A stretch of 47,074 nt of DNA. Source: Verrucomicrobiota bacterium (lineage in GTDB: Bacteria; Verrucomicrobiota; Kiritimatiellia; RFP12; UBA1067). Below are positions 13,794 through 20,820 of the stretch, piece by piece. Each line of letters starts with the position of its first letter. Within the stretch, counting starts at the first letter, position 1. A program made the position numbers and the translations under genes. The notes below the pieces were generated by a model. It saw nothing but the letters and a program-made list of their open reading frames with translations, did not search any database and was not told the origin of the DNA. The stretch spans positions 1-47,074 of the forward strand of contig JAHFSX010000046.1 in the NCBI GenBank assembly GCA_023269675.1, read 5' to 3'.

Positions 13794-14145
13794 TGGGGGC
13801 GGCGACCGAGTTTGCGGGTTGTTTTAACCGGATGATCATTCCAGCGATGGTCGTTGACCGGGTGATTGTTCGCCGGATGGGTGTTCGCGTTCGCCGGGTG
13901 CTCGTCGCGATGGGTGTTCAGGTGGGTGTTACGGGCGTTCGAGAGGTTCGAATGGCCATTTTGCGGCAGGATTTCAGGTTCCGGCAGTGTCAGCGGTGTG
14001 TTTTTCGGTTCATGGAGAACAAACGTTCTGGTATCGGTGCGATTCGGTGGTTTTCGCCCTTCCCGGTCGGTTTCGACACTCGCGGGGGTGATTTCGTCGG
14101 TTTCGGGAGTCGCAGACCTCCTTCCGACACGCAGTGTGCCTTTTC

Positions 14146-14312
14146 GACCCTCCTTCCGAGGGATTTTCGACTCTCTGGGGGTGTTTCCGACCCTCCCAGA
14201 ACCGGTTTCGACCCTCCTTCCGAGGGTTTGCGGCACTCCCGGTGCTCCTTTCGATGGTCTCAGACCTCCTCTTCGACCCTCTCGGACCCCTTCGCGACCC
14301 TCCTTCTGAGGG
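14146..14312 (+). repeat. CTTCC-loop hairpin repeats
   Basis: Three short hairpins with arms (A)CCCTC and GAGGG(T) and loop CTTCC or CTTCT occur at about 14147-14163, 14211-14227 and 14296-14312, each preceded by a CGACC-like string. The surrounding 250 bp is a low-complexity mix of TTTCGAC and GACC words. Confidence 0.6.
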
Positions 14313-14438
14313 TTTCGGCTCTCTCGGACCCCCTAACCGGGTTTCGACCCCCTTTTCGAGACGCAGTCCCTGTCTGACCCTGACCCTGAACCTGCGGTGT
14401 TTTGGAGGCGGGCTGTCGTGTGTAGGGTGCCTGTTCGA

Positions 14439-14527
14439 CTAGTCTAATTTTTAGACTAGACTAGTCTAGATTTTAGACTAGCACTAGTCTATTTTTTAGA
14501 CCAACACTAGTCTAAATTTTAGACTAG
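14439..14527. repeat. Four palindromic iterons, period 22-23 bp
   Basis: Units at 14439-14459, 14461-14481, 14484-about 14505 and 14507-14527 have arms CTAGTCTA(A) and (T)TAGACTAG around a T-rich loop of 3 to 5 bases; the third unit has a degenerate right arm. Start-to-start distances are 22, 23 and 23. An AT-rich stretch follows (14528-14575). Iterons next to AT-rich DNA are typical of replication origins, partition sites or multi-site operators; here they lie 126 bp upstream of a promoter. Confidence 0.8.
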
Positions 14528-14652
14528 ACACCTTATAGAAGAGATTTAAAGAATTTATAAGAAGAATTCTAGGTATGTTTTGAGACCCTCTTCGAAGCCT
14601 TCCCGGTCTGTTCCTGTTCGTCGCGCTGTTCGTCGTTTCTTCCGTTTTCGGC

Positions 14653-14681
14653 TTGACAGCGCAACGCGCCGGTTTTGTATA
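14653..14681 (+). promoter_or_regulatory. Sigma-70-type promoter of the late packaging genes
   Basis: TTGACA at 14653-14658, a 17-base spacer and TGTATA at 14676-14681 match the vegetative consensus closely. The next gene starts at 14708 with a GGGAG site. It would drive the HTH protein, large terminase and the genes beyond. Confidence 0.7.
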
Positions 14682-14707
14682 TCTTCAGGCCATCGGGAGA
14701 AAATGGC

Positions 14708-15109
14708 ATGAGCGACGAAGACGATCTCACAACTCCGCAGGACGTGGCCGAGAACCTCTCGGACGGCCGTCCGCCGCCGCCGTTCGTCGGCCTCGACCAG
14801 TATTTCGACGAGCCCGCGCCCTCGGCTGACAGCCGGATCGGCGGGCTGCTGGGCTGGGCGGCCCGCGCGGACAAGGCCCAGCGCGGCGGTCTGGCGAAGT
14901 TCGCCGCGTGGTGCGCCCAGGCGCCGGACGCGGAGCGGCGCGTGATCATGCTCCTGATGGAACAGTACCAGGGCCGCGTTCCGATGGGCGCGGTTGCCGA
15001 CGTGTCCGGTGTGGCAGGCGTCTCGCGTATGACCGTCTTCAACGCCATCCGGCGTTTCGTCGCGTTCTTTCCGGGCGCGATCTCGGATGCCCGGCGGAGT
15101 AAAGGCTGA
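14708..15109 (+). CDS. Small DNA-binding-like protein ahead of the large terminase
   Basis: The 133-residue product has an acidic N-terminus, a helical middle and a helix-turn-helix-like end (GAVADVSGVAGVSRMTVFNAIRRF), where SGVAGVSRMTVFNAI fits the second helix of an HTH. ATG at 14708 is chosen over an upstream in-frame ATG at 14675 because the promoter TGTATA box covers that codon and GGGAG lies eight bases before 14708. Its TGA overlaps the ATG of the large terminase (TGATG), so the two are translationally coupled. It may be a second small-terminase-like protein, or a regulator acting on the nearby iterons; neither is proven. Confidence 0.65.
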   Translation: MSDEDDLTTPQDVAENLSDGRPPPPFVGLDQYFDEPAPSADSRIGGLLGWAARADKAQRGGLAKFAAWCAQAPDAERRVIMLLMEQYQGRVPMGAVADVSGVAGVSRMTVFNAIRRFVAFFPGAISDARRSKG

Positions 15110-16593
15110 TGGATTACGAATCACTCAAAGCGTTGGCTGAGCCAGACTGCTATGCGCGGTTGCGGCTGGGCTTCGAGCTGTACCCGTGGCAGGAGAATAT
15201 CCTGCGGGCGATGTCGCCCCGCGGTTCGCGCGTGGCCGTGCGGACGTGCAACGAGGCGGGCAAGACCTCGACGCTGGTGCTCGCGCTGTGCCTGTGGCAC
15301 ATGGAGACGTTCAGCGGCTCGCTCACGGTCACCACGTCGGGCTCGTACCGCCAGATCAAGGATCAGCTTTTCCCGCACCTGCAGAACTGGGGCGGCCGGC
15401 TCGGCGCGGGCTGGGAGTTCGGCGACTGCTGGGGGCGGCACAACGGCACCGGCAGCCGCCTCGTGTCGTTCTCGACGGACAACCCCGGCAAGGCCGAGGG
15501 CTGGCACGAGCCGCCGCGCCTGGCTGGCGCGATCCTCGGGCGCGACAACCCGCTGCTCGGGTTCGGCGTGACCGGCGAACAGTGGGTCGAGATGGCCTCC
15601 CGCGCGGACAAGTCCAGTCTCATGCTCATCATGGACGAGGCCAAGACCCCGCCCCTCTCGCTCTACGAGGCTTTCGAGCGCTGCCACGCGACGCGCTGGA
15701 TCAACCTCTCCTCGCCCGGCCCGTCCTTCGGCCCGTTCTACGACTGCTTCACAAAGCACGCGAGCCGGTGGCAGACCTTCCGCGTGCAGGCGATGGACTG
15801 CCCGCACCTGTGGGACGATCCGGCCAAACGCGCCGACTTGGAAAACCAGATCCAGAGCCTGCGCCCGGAGCTGGTGCAGTCGATGATCTACGGCGAGTTC
15901 ATGCCCGCCTCGGCGGGCATGGTCTTCGACATGCAGCGCGTGGCGCTCGCGATGTCGGGGGAGCCTGCCCGCTGGGGCGAGGGCAAATACAAGAAAGCCG
16001 CGCTCGACATCTCCGCCGGCGGCGATGAACAGGTGTTGGCCGTCTGCGACGGCAACGAGGCGTGGATCGAGTGGGCCGGGTTCGAGGCGGACGATCATCG
16101 GCTCGTGTCTCTCGTGATCGAGCGGCTGAAGCGCTGCGGCGTCCCCGCTGAGGACTGCCTGGCGGATGACGGCGGGCTCGGCACGGTGGTCATCAACCAG
16201 TTCGACCGCTCGGGCTATCCGCTGCGGCGTTTCGATTTCGGCGGCGAGCCGCGCGACAAGACCCTCTACCGCAACGCCCGCGCCGAGGCGTATTTCACGC
16301 TGGCCGACCGGCTGCGCATGGGGCACGTCCGTTTGCCGGACGATGACCTGTTGCGCGAGGAGCTGGCCTTCGCCCGCTACGATGTCGGCAGCTCGCCGCT
16401 GAAGCTGGTGCCCAAGCACAAGCTGCCGCACTCGCCCAACCGCTCGGACGTGATCGCGATGATCTTCTGGGAACTGCCCGAGGTGATGGGCGACGGCGTT
16501 GCCGAGGCCGCCGCGCTCGGCGCGGAGATCGCCTCGCCCACGCGCCGCCGCCGCGACCGTGAGGAAACGGCGGGGAGCGTTTGGGATGACTGA
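15109..16593 (+). CDS. terL: Terminase large subunit
   Basis: The 494-residue protein has the two-domain packaging-motor layout. The ATPase part shows a Walker A-like loop RTCNEAGKT near residues 41-49, a Walker B strand LMLIMDEA near 169-176 and a following coupling segment LSSPG. The nuclease part shows ALDISAGGDEQVLAV near residue 298, LADDGGLG near 350 and a late acidic cluster LPDDDLLREE. The length is usual for the family. It translocates DNA into the prohead and cuts it. It overlaps the upstream HTH gene by one base and is followed 58 bp later by the portal gene. Separation from the small terminase gene by more than 6 kb is abnormal. Confidence 0.9.
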   Translation: MDYESLKALAEPDCYARLRLGFELYPWQENILRAMSPRGSRVAVRTCNEAGKTSTLVLALCLWHMETFSGSLTVTTSGSYRQIKDQLFPHLQNWGGRLGAGWEFGDCWGRHNGTGSRLVSFSTDNPGKAEGWHEPPRLAGAILGRDNPLLGFGVTGEQWVEMASRADKSSLMLIMDEAKTPPLSLYEAFERCHATRWINLSSPGPSFGPFYDCFTKHASRWQTFRVQAMDCPHLWDDPAKRADLENQIQSLRPELVQSMIYGEFMPASAGMVFDMQRVALAMSGEPARWGEGKYKKAALDISAGGDEQVLAVCDGNEAWIEWAGFEADDHRLVSLVIERLKRCGVPAEDCLADDGGLGTVVINQFDRSGYPLRRFDFGGEPRDKTLYRNARAEAYFTLADRLRMGHVRLPDDDLLREELAFARYDVGSSPLKLVPKHKLPHSPNRSDVIAMIFWELPEVMGDGVAEAAALGAEIASPTRRRRDREETAGSVWDD

Positions 16594-16595
16594 GT

Positions 16596-16640
16596 GGGAA
16601 GGCTGTTAGGTTTTTAGACTGTCAGGATGTTAGGCAGAGG
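16596..16640 (+). repeat. GGCTGTTAG-type repeat between terL and portal
   Basis: The words GGGAAGGCTGTTAG, AGACTGT and TGTTAGGCAG follow one another here and recur, in inverted orientation, at 20703-20736 with a shorter central spacer. It lies in the short terL-portal gap. Confidence 0.6.
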
Positions 16641-16651
16641 GAGGGAGAACG

Positions 16652-18301
16652 ATGAACGGTGAATTGATGGCGAGCGACAAGGCGCGGTTCGCCGCGCTGA
16701 AGACCGCGATAGACGCGGACCTCTCCGACCGGCGCGACTGGTTCGCGCGGGCGGAGAAGAACCGGACCGAACGTTTCAAACGGCAGAACACGGCCAAGCC
16801 GGTTTACGACGGTGCGCCGAACCTCGTTGATCCTCTGATCGACGATATGGTCAGGGAACTCAAGCAGAGCTGCGTCACGGTGCTGTGGCAGGCCCCGCGC
16901 CTCGCCCAGTTCATCGGGCTCGACCCCGTGGCCGTGGAGTACGCCGAAGCCGCCGAGGCGGTCTTCGACTTCCACCTGCGCCACGGTTGCAAGACACGCG
17001 CCCGCGTGTCGCAGATCGTGGATGACGAGCTGACGTTCGGCTTCGGCGTGGCGAAGCTCGTCGAGGCCCCCGGCCGCGGCGTGCTGCCGGTGCCGGACTT
17101 CCTGCCCGTGTCGCCGCTCTCGGTCGTGGTGCCGACCGCCACGGGCGAGTTCTCCGAAGCCGAGCGCGTCTGCCACATGATGAAGTTCACCCGGGCTGAA
17201 TTCCGCCGGGCTGTCGCCGCGAACGGCTGGGACGAGGAGACCGCGCGGGTGCTGCTGGCCACGGTGCTGGTCAAGAAGGCCGGCTCGGATCAGAGCGGCA
17301 CGGTCTACGCGATGCGCGACATTGGCGAGGACCGGGCGCGGTTCCGCGACTCAGCGCTGGCCAACTCTCAGACCATGGTGGACGTCTGGGAAGTCTACTA
17401 CGAGACCGCCGACCTCGGGCGGCGCGTCTGCTGTTTCTGCCCGCAGTTTCCGGATCTCGTCCTGTCCGACCGCCCCTGGACGTGGGTCGCGCTGATCGGC
17501 GTGGAGTCCGAACCGCCGGTGCGCGAGTGGCCGTTCGTGCAGTTCCGCAACGAGGACGCCACCGGTTTCTACAACACGCGCGGCATCCCCGAGATACTGG
17601 AGGTCGATCAGAAGGAGGCCTCCACGTACCGCACAACGCGGGCCATCGCCATCGACTTCGCGGGCAAGCCCTTCCTCTCCGGGCATAAGCGCTCGACGCC
17701 CTTCCGTTTCCGTGCGGGCGAGTTCCTCGACGGCATGGAGATTGTCTGGGCCAAGAACCCCGGCGTGGACCACGTGTACCAGCAGGATTACTCGCGCAAC
17801 CTCGCCATGAAGCGCGTGGGCTCCACGCAGGGCGCGATCGCGAGCGTGGCCGGCGCGGATCAGCGCAAGACCGCGACCGAGGTCAATGCCATGATGTCCG
17901 CCGCGAACGGCATGTCCACCGACGCGGTCGATCGCTTCGCGGAGCCGTTCGCCCAACTGTTCTCGATGATGTGGCTCTTCATGTCGCGCCACGCGCGGGC
18001 GCAGGGCGGCAAGACCGGTCTCACGCTCGCGGGCGGCGCGGTGCTCGCGCAGCCCGCGTGGGCGGGCGAGTACTGCATCTCGACCGGCGTGTCGGGCCGC
18101 TCGGTCAACCAGCACCGCACGCTGGCCAGCCTCACGAACATGGGGCAGCTCGCGCCGGTCATCGACAGCATGACGCAGACGCTCGGGCCGGAGTCGGTCA
18201 AGGCGTTCATGCTCTGGATCTTCAACACCGTAGATACTGAACTGGCCCGCCGGATCCAATCCGGGCCGGGAACGAAGGAGGTCAAGAATGCAGCCGTTTG
18301 A
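16652..18301 (+). CDS. Phage portal protein
   Basis: The 549-residue protein begins with a helical stem region, has KPVYDGAPNLVDPLIDDMVRE, a motif seen in portal-like head-tail connectors, and an extended middle containing DVWEVYYETADLG and GIPEILEVDQKEASTYRTTR. The C-terminal part (TATEVNAMMSAANGMSTDAVD) is helical as in portal crown regions. It would form the dodecameric ring at the capsid vertex through which DNA enters. ATG at 16652 follows a GGGAGGGAG site. Position between the large terminase and scaffold/capsid genes is standard. Assigned by context and overall layout; no single decisive motif. Confidence 0.75.
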   Translation: MNGELMASDKARFAALKTAIDADLSDRRDWFARAEKNRTERFKRQNTAKPVYDGAPNLVDPLIDDMVRELKQSCVTVLWQAPRLAQFIGLDPVAVEYAEAAEAVFDFHLRHGCKTRARVSQIVDDELTFGFGVAKLVEAPGRGVLPVPDFLPVSPLSVVVPTATGEFSEAERVCHMMKFTRAEFRRAVAANGWDEETARVLLATVLVKKAGSDQSGTVYAMRDIGEDRARFRDSALANSQTMVDVWEVYYETADLGRRVCCFCPQFPDLVLSDRPWTWVALIGVESEPPVREWPFVQFRNEDATGFYNTRGIPEILEVDQKEASTYRTTRAIAIDFAGKPFLSGHKRSTPFRFRAGEFLDGMEIVWAKNPGVDHVYQQDYSRNLAMKRVGSTQGAIASVAGADQRKTATEVNAMMSAANGMSTDAVDRFAEPFAQLFSMMWLFMSRHARAQGGKTGLTLAGGAVLAQPAWAGEYCISTGVSGRSVNQHRTLASLTNMGQLAPVIDSMTQTLGPESVKAFMLWIFNTVDTELARRIQSGPGTKEVKNAAV

Positions 18302-18569
18302 TACCACGGGCCGCAGGCTGCCGCTGCCGAAGGCGCGGTACGAGGCTCCCGAACCTTGGAAGGACGCGGACCAGAAACAGCTCCTGCAGTTTCTGAAAAC
18401 GCCGTCGGGCACGAAGTTCCTGCTGACGCTGCACGATGTCGCGGCCGGGCGGGCGCTCTCGGTGGCCGAACGGACGCCGCACGATTACGGGATCACGGCG
18501 GGCATGTCGGTCATGCTTGGCCTGATCGAGAACATGGCGAGTGAAACAGACGAAGAACCCACTGAATAG
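18288..18569 (+). CDS. Small head-module protein, unknown function
   Basis: The 93-residue protein overlaps the end of the portal gene by 14 bases and has a strong GAAGGAGG site. It begins with a Pro-rich segment (RLPLPKARYEAPEPWKD), then a helical part LLQFLKTPSGTKFLLTL and an acidic end. Conserved small proteins in this position of podovirus-like modules are often of unknown role; assembly or scaffolding assistance is possible. TAG is its stop codon, as in several other genes here. Confidence 0.65.
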   Translation: MQPFDTTGRRLPLPKARYEAPEPWKDADQKQLLQFLKTPSGTKFLLTLHDVAAGRALSVAERTPHDYGITAGMSVMLGLIENMASETDEEPTE

Positions 18570-18582
18570 GACAAGGAGAGTT

Positions 18583-19092
18583 ATGAGCAAACCCGATGAC
18601 GTTGCGAAGGAAGTGATTGACCAGGCCGCTGCCGACAAGGTTGCTGCGGATCAAGCGGTTGCTGATAAAGCTGCCGCCGACAAGACCGCTGCCGATCAGG
18701 CGGCCACGGACAAGGCCGCTGCCGACAAGGCTGCGGCGGATCAAGTTGCTGCTGATAAAGCCGCCGCCGACAAAGCGGTTGCAGACAAGGCTGCAACGGA
18801 GCAAGCGGCTGCCGACAAAGTCGCCGCTGATAAGGCCGCTGCCGACAAGGCTGCGGCTGACAAGGTTGTCGCCGACCTCACCGCCGAGCGGGATACGGTC
18901 AAAACGGAACGCGACGCCCTCAAGGCCGAACGCGACACGTTCAAGACTGAGCGCGACTCGCTCAAGGCCGAGGTTGACCGGCTGGAGAAGCTGACCGGCA
19001 AGGCCGCGAAGCCCCCGGCGGCCGGTGGCGGCGGCGACAAGAAGCTCACCGCCGACGAATGGCTGGCCGAGGAGCTGAAGAAGGGCAAGTGA
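18583..19092 (+). CDS. Scaffold-like protein with 17 five-residue repeats
   Basis: The 169-residue product contains, from about residue 15 to 99, seventeen consecutive pentads of the type (K/Q)-x-A-A-D, then a heptad-like coiled coil TAERDTVKTERDALKAERDT, and a Gly/Ala-rich linker before a short conserved-looking end LTADEWLAEELKKGK. Position between portal and major capsid genes, high helicity and charge fit a scaffolding protein that shapes the prohead and then leaves. The DNA is a 15-bp minisatellite of about 255 bp, so length may vary by slippage. ATG at 18583 with AAGGAG. An alternative is a structural coiled-coil protein unrelated to scaffolding. Confidence 0.65.
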   Translation: MSKPDDVAKEVIDQAAADKVAADQAVADKAAADKTAADQAATDKAAADKAAADQVAADKAAADKAVADKAATEQAAADKVAADKAAADKAAADKVVADLTAERDTVKTERDALKAERDTFKTERDSLKAEVDRLEKLTGKAAKPPAAGGGGDKKLTADEWLAEELKKGK

Positions 19093-19124
19093 ACCCGTCC
19101 GCTCCGGACGTCAACCCCACAGAC

Positions 19125-19153
19125 AAAGAAGGCGGCTTGAGGCCGCCTTTCTT
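19125..19153 (+). terminator. Terminator after the scaffold gene
   Basis: AAGAAGGCGGC and GCCGCCTTTCTT form a GC-rich stem with a five-base loop, flanked by A-rich and T-rich sequence (TTTCTTGTTC). It lies 33 bases after the scaffold stop codon and before the inserted leftward genes, so it would also stop read-through into them. Confidence 0.7.
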
Positions 19154-19200
19154 GTTCTTACCCTTAGACATGGATTATCCGTTTCGCAATTGCATCAAAC

Positions 19201-19548
19201 TCATTTGTTTGGTGCTTTCTGTTCCATCATTTTTGGGTGCCAATTCAAAATCATCACTGGTTCAATATCCTCTAACTCATCTATATTGCCTGCATTGATT
19301 AGAACATAGGGTTCATGTTTGGGAGAGTCAACATCAACCCCGCATTCCCTCAACCGTCTACAGTTTTCAATGACGAAGGAAGATTCTGGAGGGTAATATG
19401 TTCCATGTTCGTCCATCAACCATAGCACCTCTTTAAGCGGGTAAAGCTTCGGCTTATTTATTATTTTCAAAACAAAATAGCTTGCTGTCAAAAACAGGAA
19501 GGCTGCTAGAAACCCCAAAAATATTGATCTGCCCCATCTTGTTTTCAT
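19201..19548 (-). CDS. Single-pass membrane protein, unknown function
   Basis: The 115-residue protein has a basic start (MKTRWGRS), one membrane helix at about residues 8-27 (IFLGFLAAFLFLTASYFVL) and an extracytoplasmic part with Pro/Tyr-rich YYPPESSFV and two Cys. The family is unknown to me. It points against the head operon and is much lower in GC, hence probably a later insertion or moron. GAGGAT lies upstream of the ATG at 19546-19548. Confidence 0.6.
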   Translation of the reverse strand: MKTRWGRSIFLGFLAAFLFLTASYFVLKIINKPKLYPLKEVLWLMDEHGTYYPPESSFVIENCRRLRECGVDVDSPKHEPYVLINAGNIDELEDIEPVMILNWHPKMMEQKAPNK

Positions 19549-19739
19549 TGTTCATCCTCCGAGGTTCATAGACTCAAGCAATACTCGATCCCGGCCATTG
19601 AGAGGGTCTCAGGGACGTATCGGGACATCGAGACATCGCCCCGTCCAGATTGGCGTTTCGAACTCATCATCATGCCCCCTGCCTATCGTTTGACCTACGG
19701 TCCGACACGATCCACCTTCTCCTCTTGGTTAGTGTCCGA

Positions 19740-20024
19740 TCACGGACCCTTTCGCCCTCCATCCGTTACGCCGCTATGTTTGCCCGCATCCTTCGGCATT
19801 GCTTGCTCAGCATTATCGACACCGTTTGTCTTCGCTTGGATGAGTTCAGCCACACACAGCTTCATATACCATGTTGATGCGAGATTAACGGTCTCAATGT
19901 CACACTTGTCGTATAACAAAAGACGCATCCACTCGGATTGTTTAAACCCGGCCCCACCGCCGATTATGATGCCAACCATGGCGCTGCCAATCATAGCGGC
20001 ATGCTTAGTTGTTCGTCTTTTCAT
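19740..20024 (-). CDS. Small Gly-rich membrane protein
   Basis: From ATG at 20022-20024 (GGAGGAAAT site) the 94-residue product starts MKRRTTKHAAMIGSAMVGIIIGGGAGF, a Gly-rich hydrophobic segment like a small membrane anchor, followed by a soluble part with two Cys. Its start overlaps the end of the upstream gene 20005-20391 by 20 bases, so the pair is an operon. Lower GC and reverse orientation to the head genes. Unknown function. Confidence 0.55.
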   Translation of the reverse strand: MKRRTTKHAAMIGSAMVGIIIGGGAGFKQSEWMRLLLYDKCDIETVNLASTWYMKLCVAELIQAKTNGVDNAEQAMPKDAGKHSGVTDGGRKGP

Positions 20025-20391
20025 ATTTCCTCCGCATGGCGGCGCATCTTGTCTCAAGTACTTCCGCGGTCTCACTTACGCCAAAACACCTGAAGAGCCT
20101 AACAGGGAAAAGCTCTCCTCTCACTTTATAGCCATCCATATCCCTTTTAAGAGCTTCTGACAATGCAGCCTTTCGCTCTTGAATACTAATCGTTTTATTC
20201 CTGCTCTGCCAGTAACGATTCATGCGGATCTGGCTGATGTCGGAAATATACTCCTCAAGACTGTATTTGTGCATGATGGGAAAAACAAGTTGTCCAAGCA
20301 AAACCCCGACTAGTGCCGCAACCATAAATGCCAAAAGGCATGGCGCAACGAAACTACGTGGTGTCTCCGCTTTTGCCTCGCTGCTCATCAT
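20005..20391 (-). CDS. Single-pass membrane protein, unknown function
   Basis: The 128-residue product has a cytoplasmic start (MMSSEAKAETPRS), a membrane helix at about residues 15-40 (LLAFMVAALVGVLLGQLVF) and a charged helical remainder with three Cys and a basic C-terminus. No family recognised. It forms an overlapping pair with the gene 19740-20024. Both are inserted between scaffold and capsid genes in reverse orientation and have lower GC than the phage genes, as expected of cargo genes. Confidence 0.55.
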   Translation of the reverse strand: MMSSEAKAETPRSFVAPCLLAFMVAALVGVLLGQLVFPIMHKYSLEEYISDISQIRMNRYWQSRNKTISIQERKAALSEALKRDMDGYKVRGELFPVRLFRCFGVSETAEVLETRCAAMRRKYEKTNN

Positions 20392-20820
20392 TCCCCCTTC
20401 GTCGACCTTGTCATGAGGATCAAGAACAACACAGAACTCAGCATGTTCCCAAAATGATAAACCTCATCTGACATTGTTTAAATCACCAACTTACAACGTC
20501 ATCTTGAGCCATAGCACCGGCGCCATGCCTCACCGCTATGCGGCTAAAGGCACAAGATTCTGCTGAACCATACTCCAACACCGTTTAACGGTATCATAGG
20601 CCCTGCCCCGTTTCAAGACCGCCCATTCCCGCGCCCATCCTCGTTCTTCTGCAACAGCCTTACAGACTACAGCCTTCCCGACCTTCCCTTCCCCGATTAT
20701 CTGCCTAACAGACTCACAGTCTAACAGCCTTCCCATCCTTCTCCGCTCCCAACTTTACCACTTTACCCTAACTATTAAGGGGGTGAAGGAGTCACCCGAT
20801 CCCCCGACCAAAGGAGGATT
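20392..20820. other. Intergenic stretch before the capsid gene
   Basis: It probably holds the promoter of the leftward membrane genes on its left side, a GGCTGTTAG-type repeat at 20703-20736 and, at the right end, a GGGGG/CCCCC-armed hairpin (20768-20795) followed by the AAAGGAGG site of the capsid gene. A 66-codon leftward frame at 20536-20736 is only repeat sequence read as codons. Confidence 0.55.
20703..20736 (-). repeat. GGCTGTTAG-type repeat, inverted copy
   Basis: Read on the minus strand it gives GGGAAGGCTGTTAG, GACTGTGAGTC and TGTTAGGCAG, matching 16596-16640 except for the spacer. A second partial copy follows it on the minus strand at about 20645-20685. Confidence 0.6.

Larger units (their letters stand above)
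9771..14652. other. 4.9-kb repeat island without convincing genes
   Basis: Long frames exist on both strands only because stops are rare in GC-rich DNA; they overlap one another, consist mostly of Arg/Gly/Ala/Pro, lack ribosome-binding sites, and duplicated segments do not keep a common reading frame. What the stretch does hold: C-runs (9866-9934), about twenty TGTGGCAG/CTGCCACA octamers with paired hairpins (9.94-12.43 kb), a 93-bp direct repeat, a diverged tandem duplication of about 850 bp, a terminator (12627-12660), G-runs (12693-12739), loop-conserved hairpins (13094-13793), CTTCC-loop hairpins (14146-14312) and palindromic iterons (14439-14527). It separates the small and large terminase genes. 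Confidence 0.75.

Noticed and set aside
9995..13835. Many long overlapping frames on both strands (up to 456 codons) in the repeat island
   Set aside because: They consist of Arg/Ala/Gly/Pro-rich strings, overlap one another in several frames, have no ribosome-binding sites, and duplicated segments differ by non-triplet gaps. The repeated RYPAG words are the TATCCT hairpins read as codons.
9771..14652. Diversity-generating retroelement
   Set aside because: No reverse transcriptase gene is present and the repeats show no adenine-specific variation.
20536..20736. 66-codon leftward frame
   Set aside because: It is made of the GGCTGTTAG-type repeat words read as codons and lacks a ribosome-binding site.
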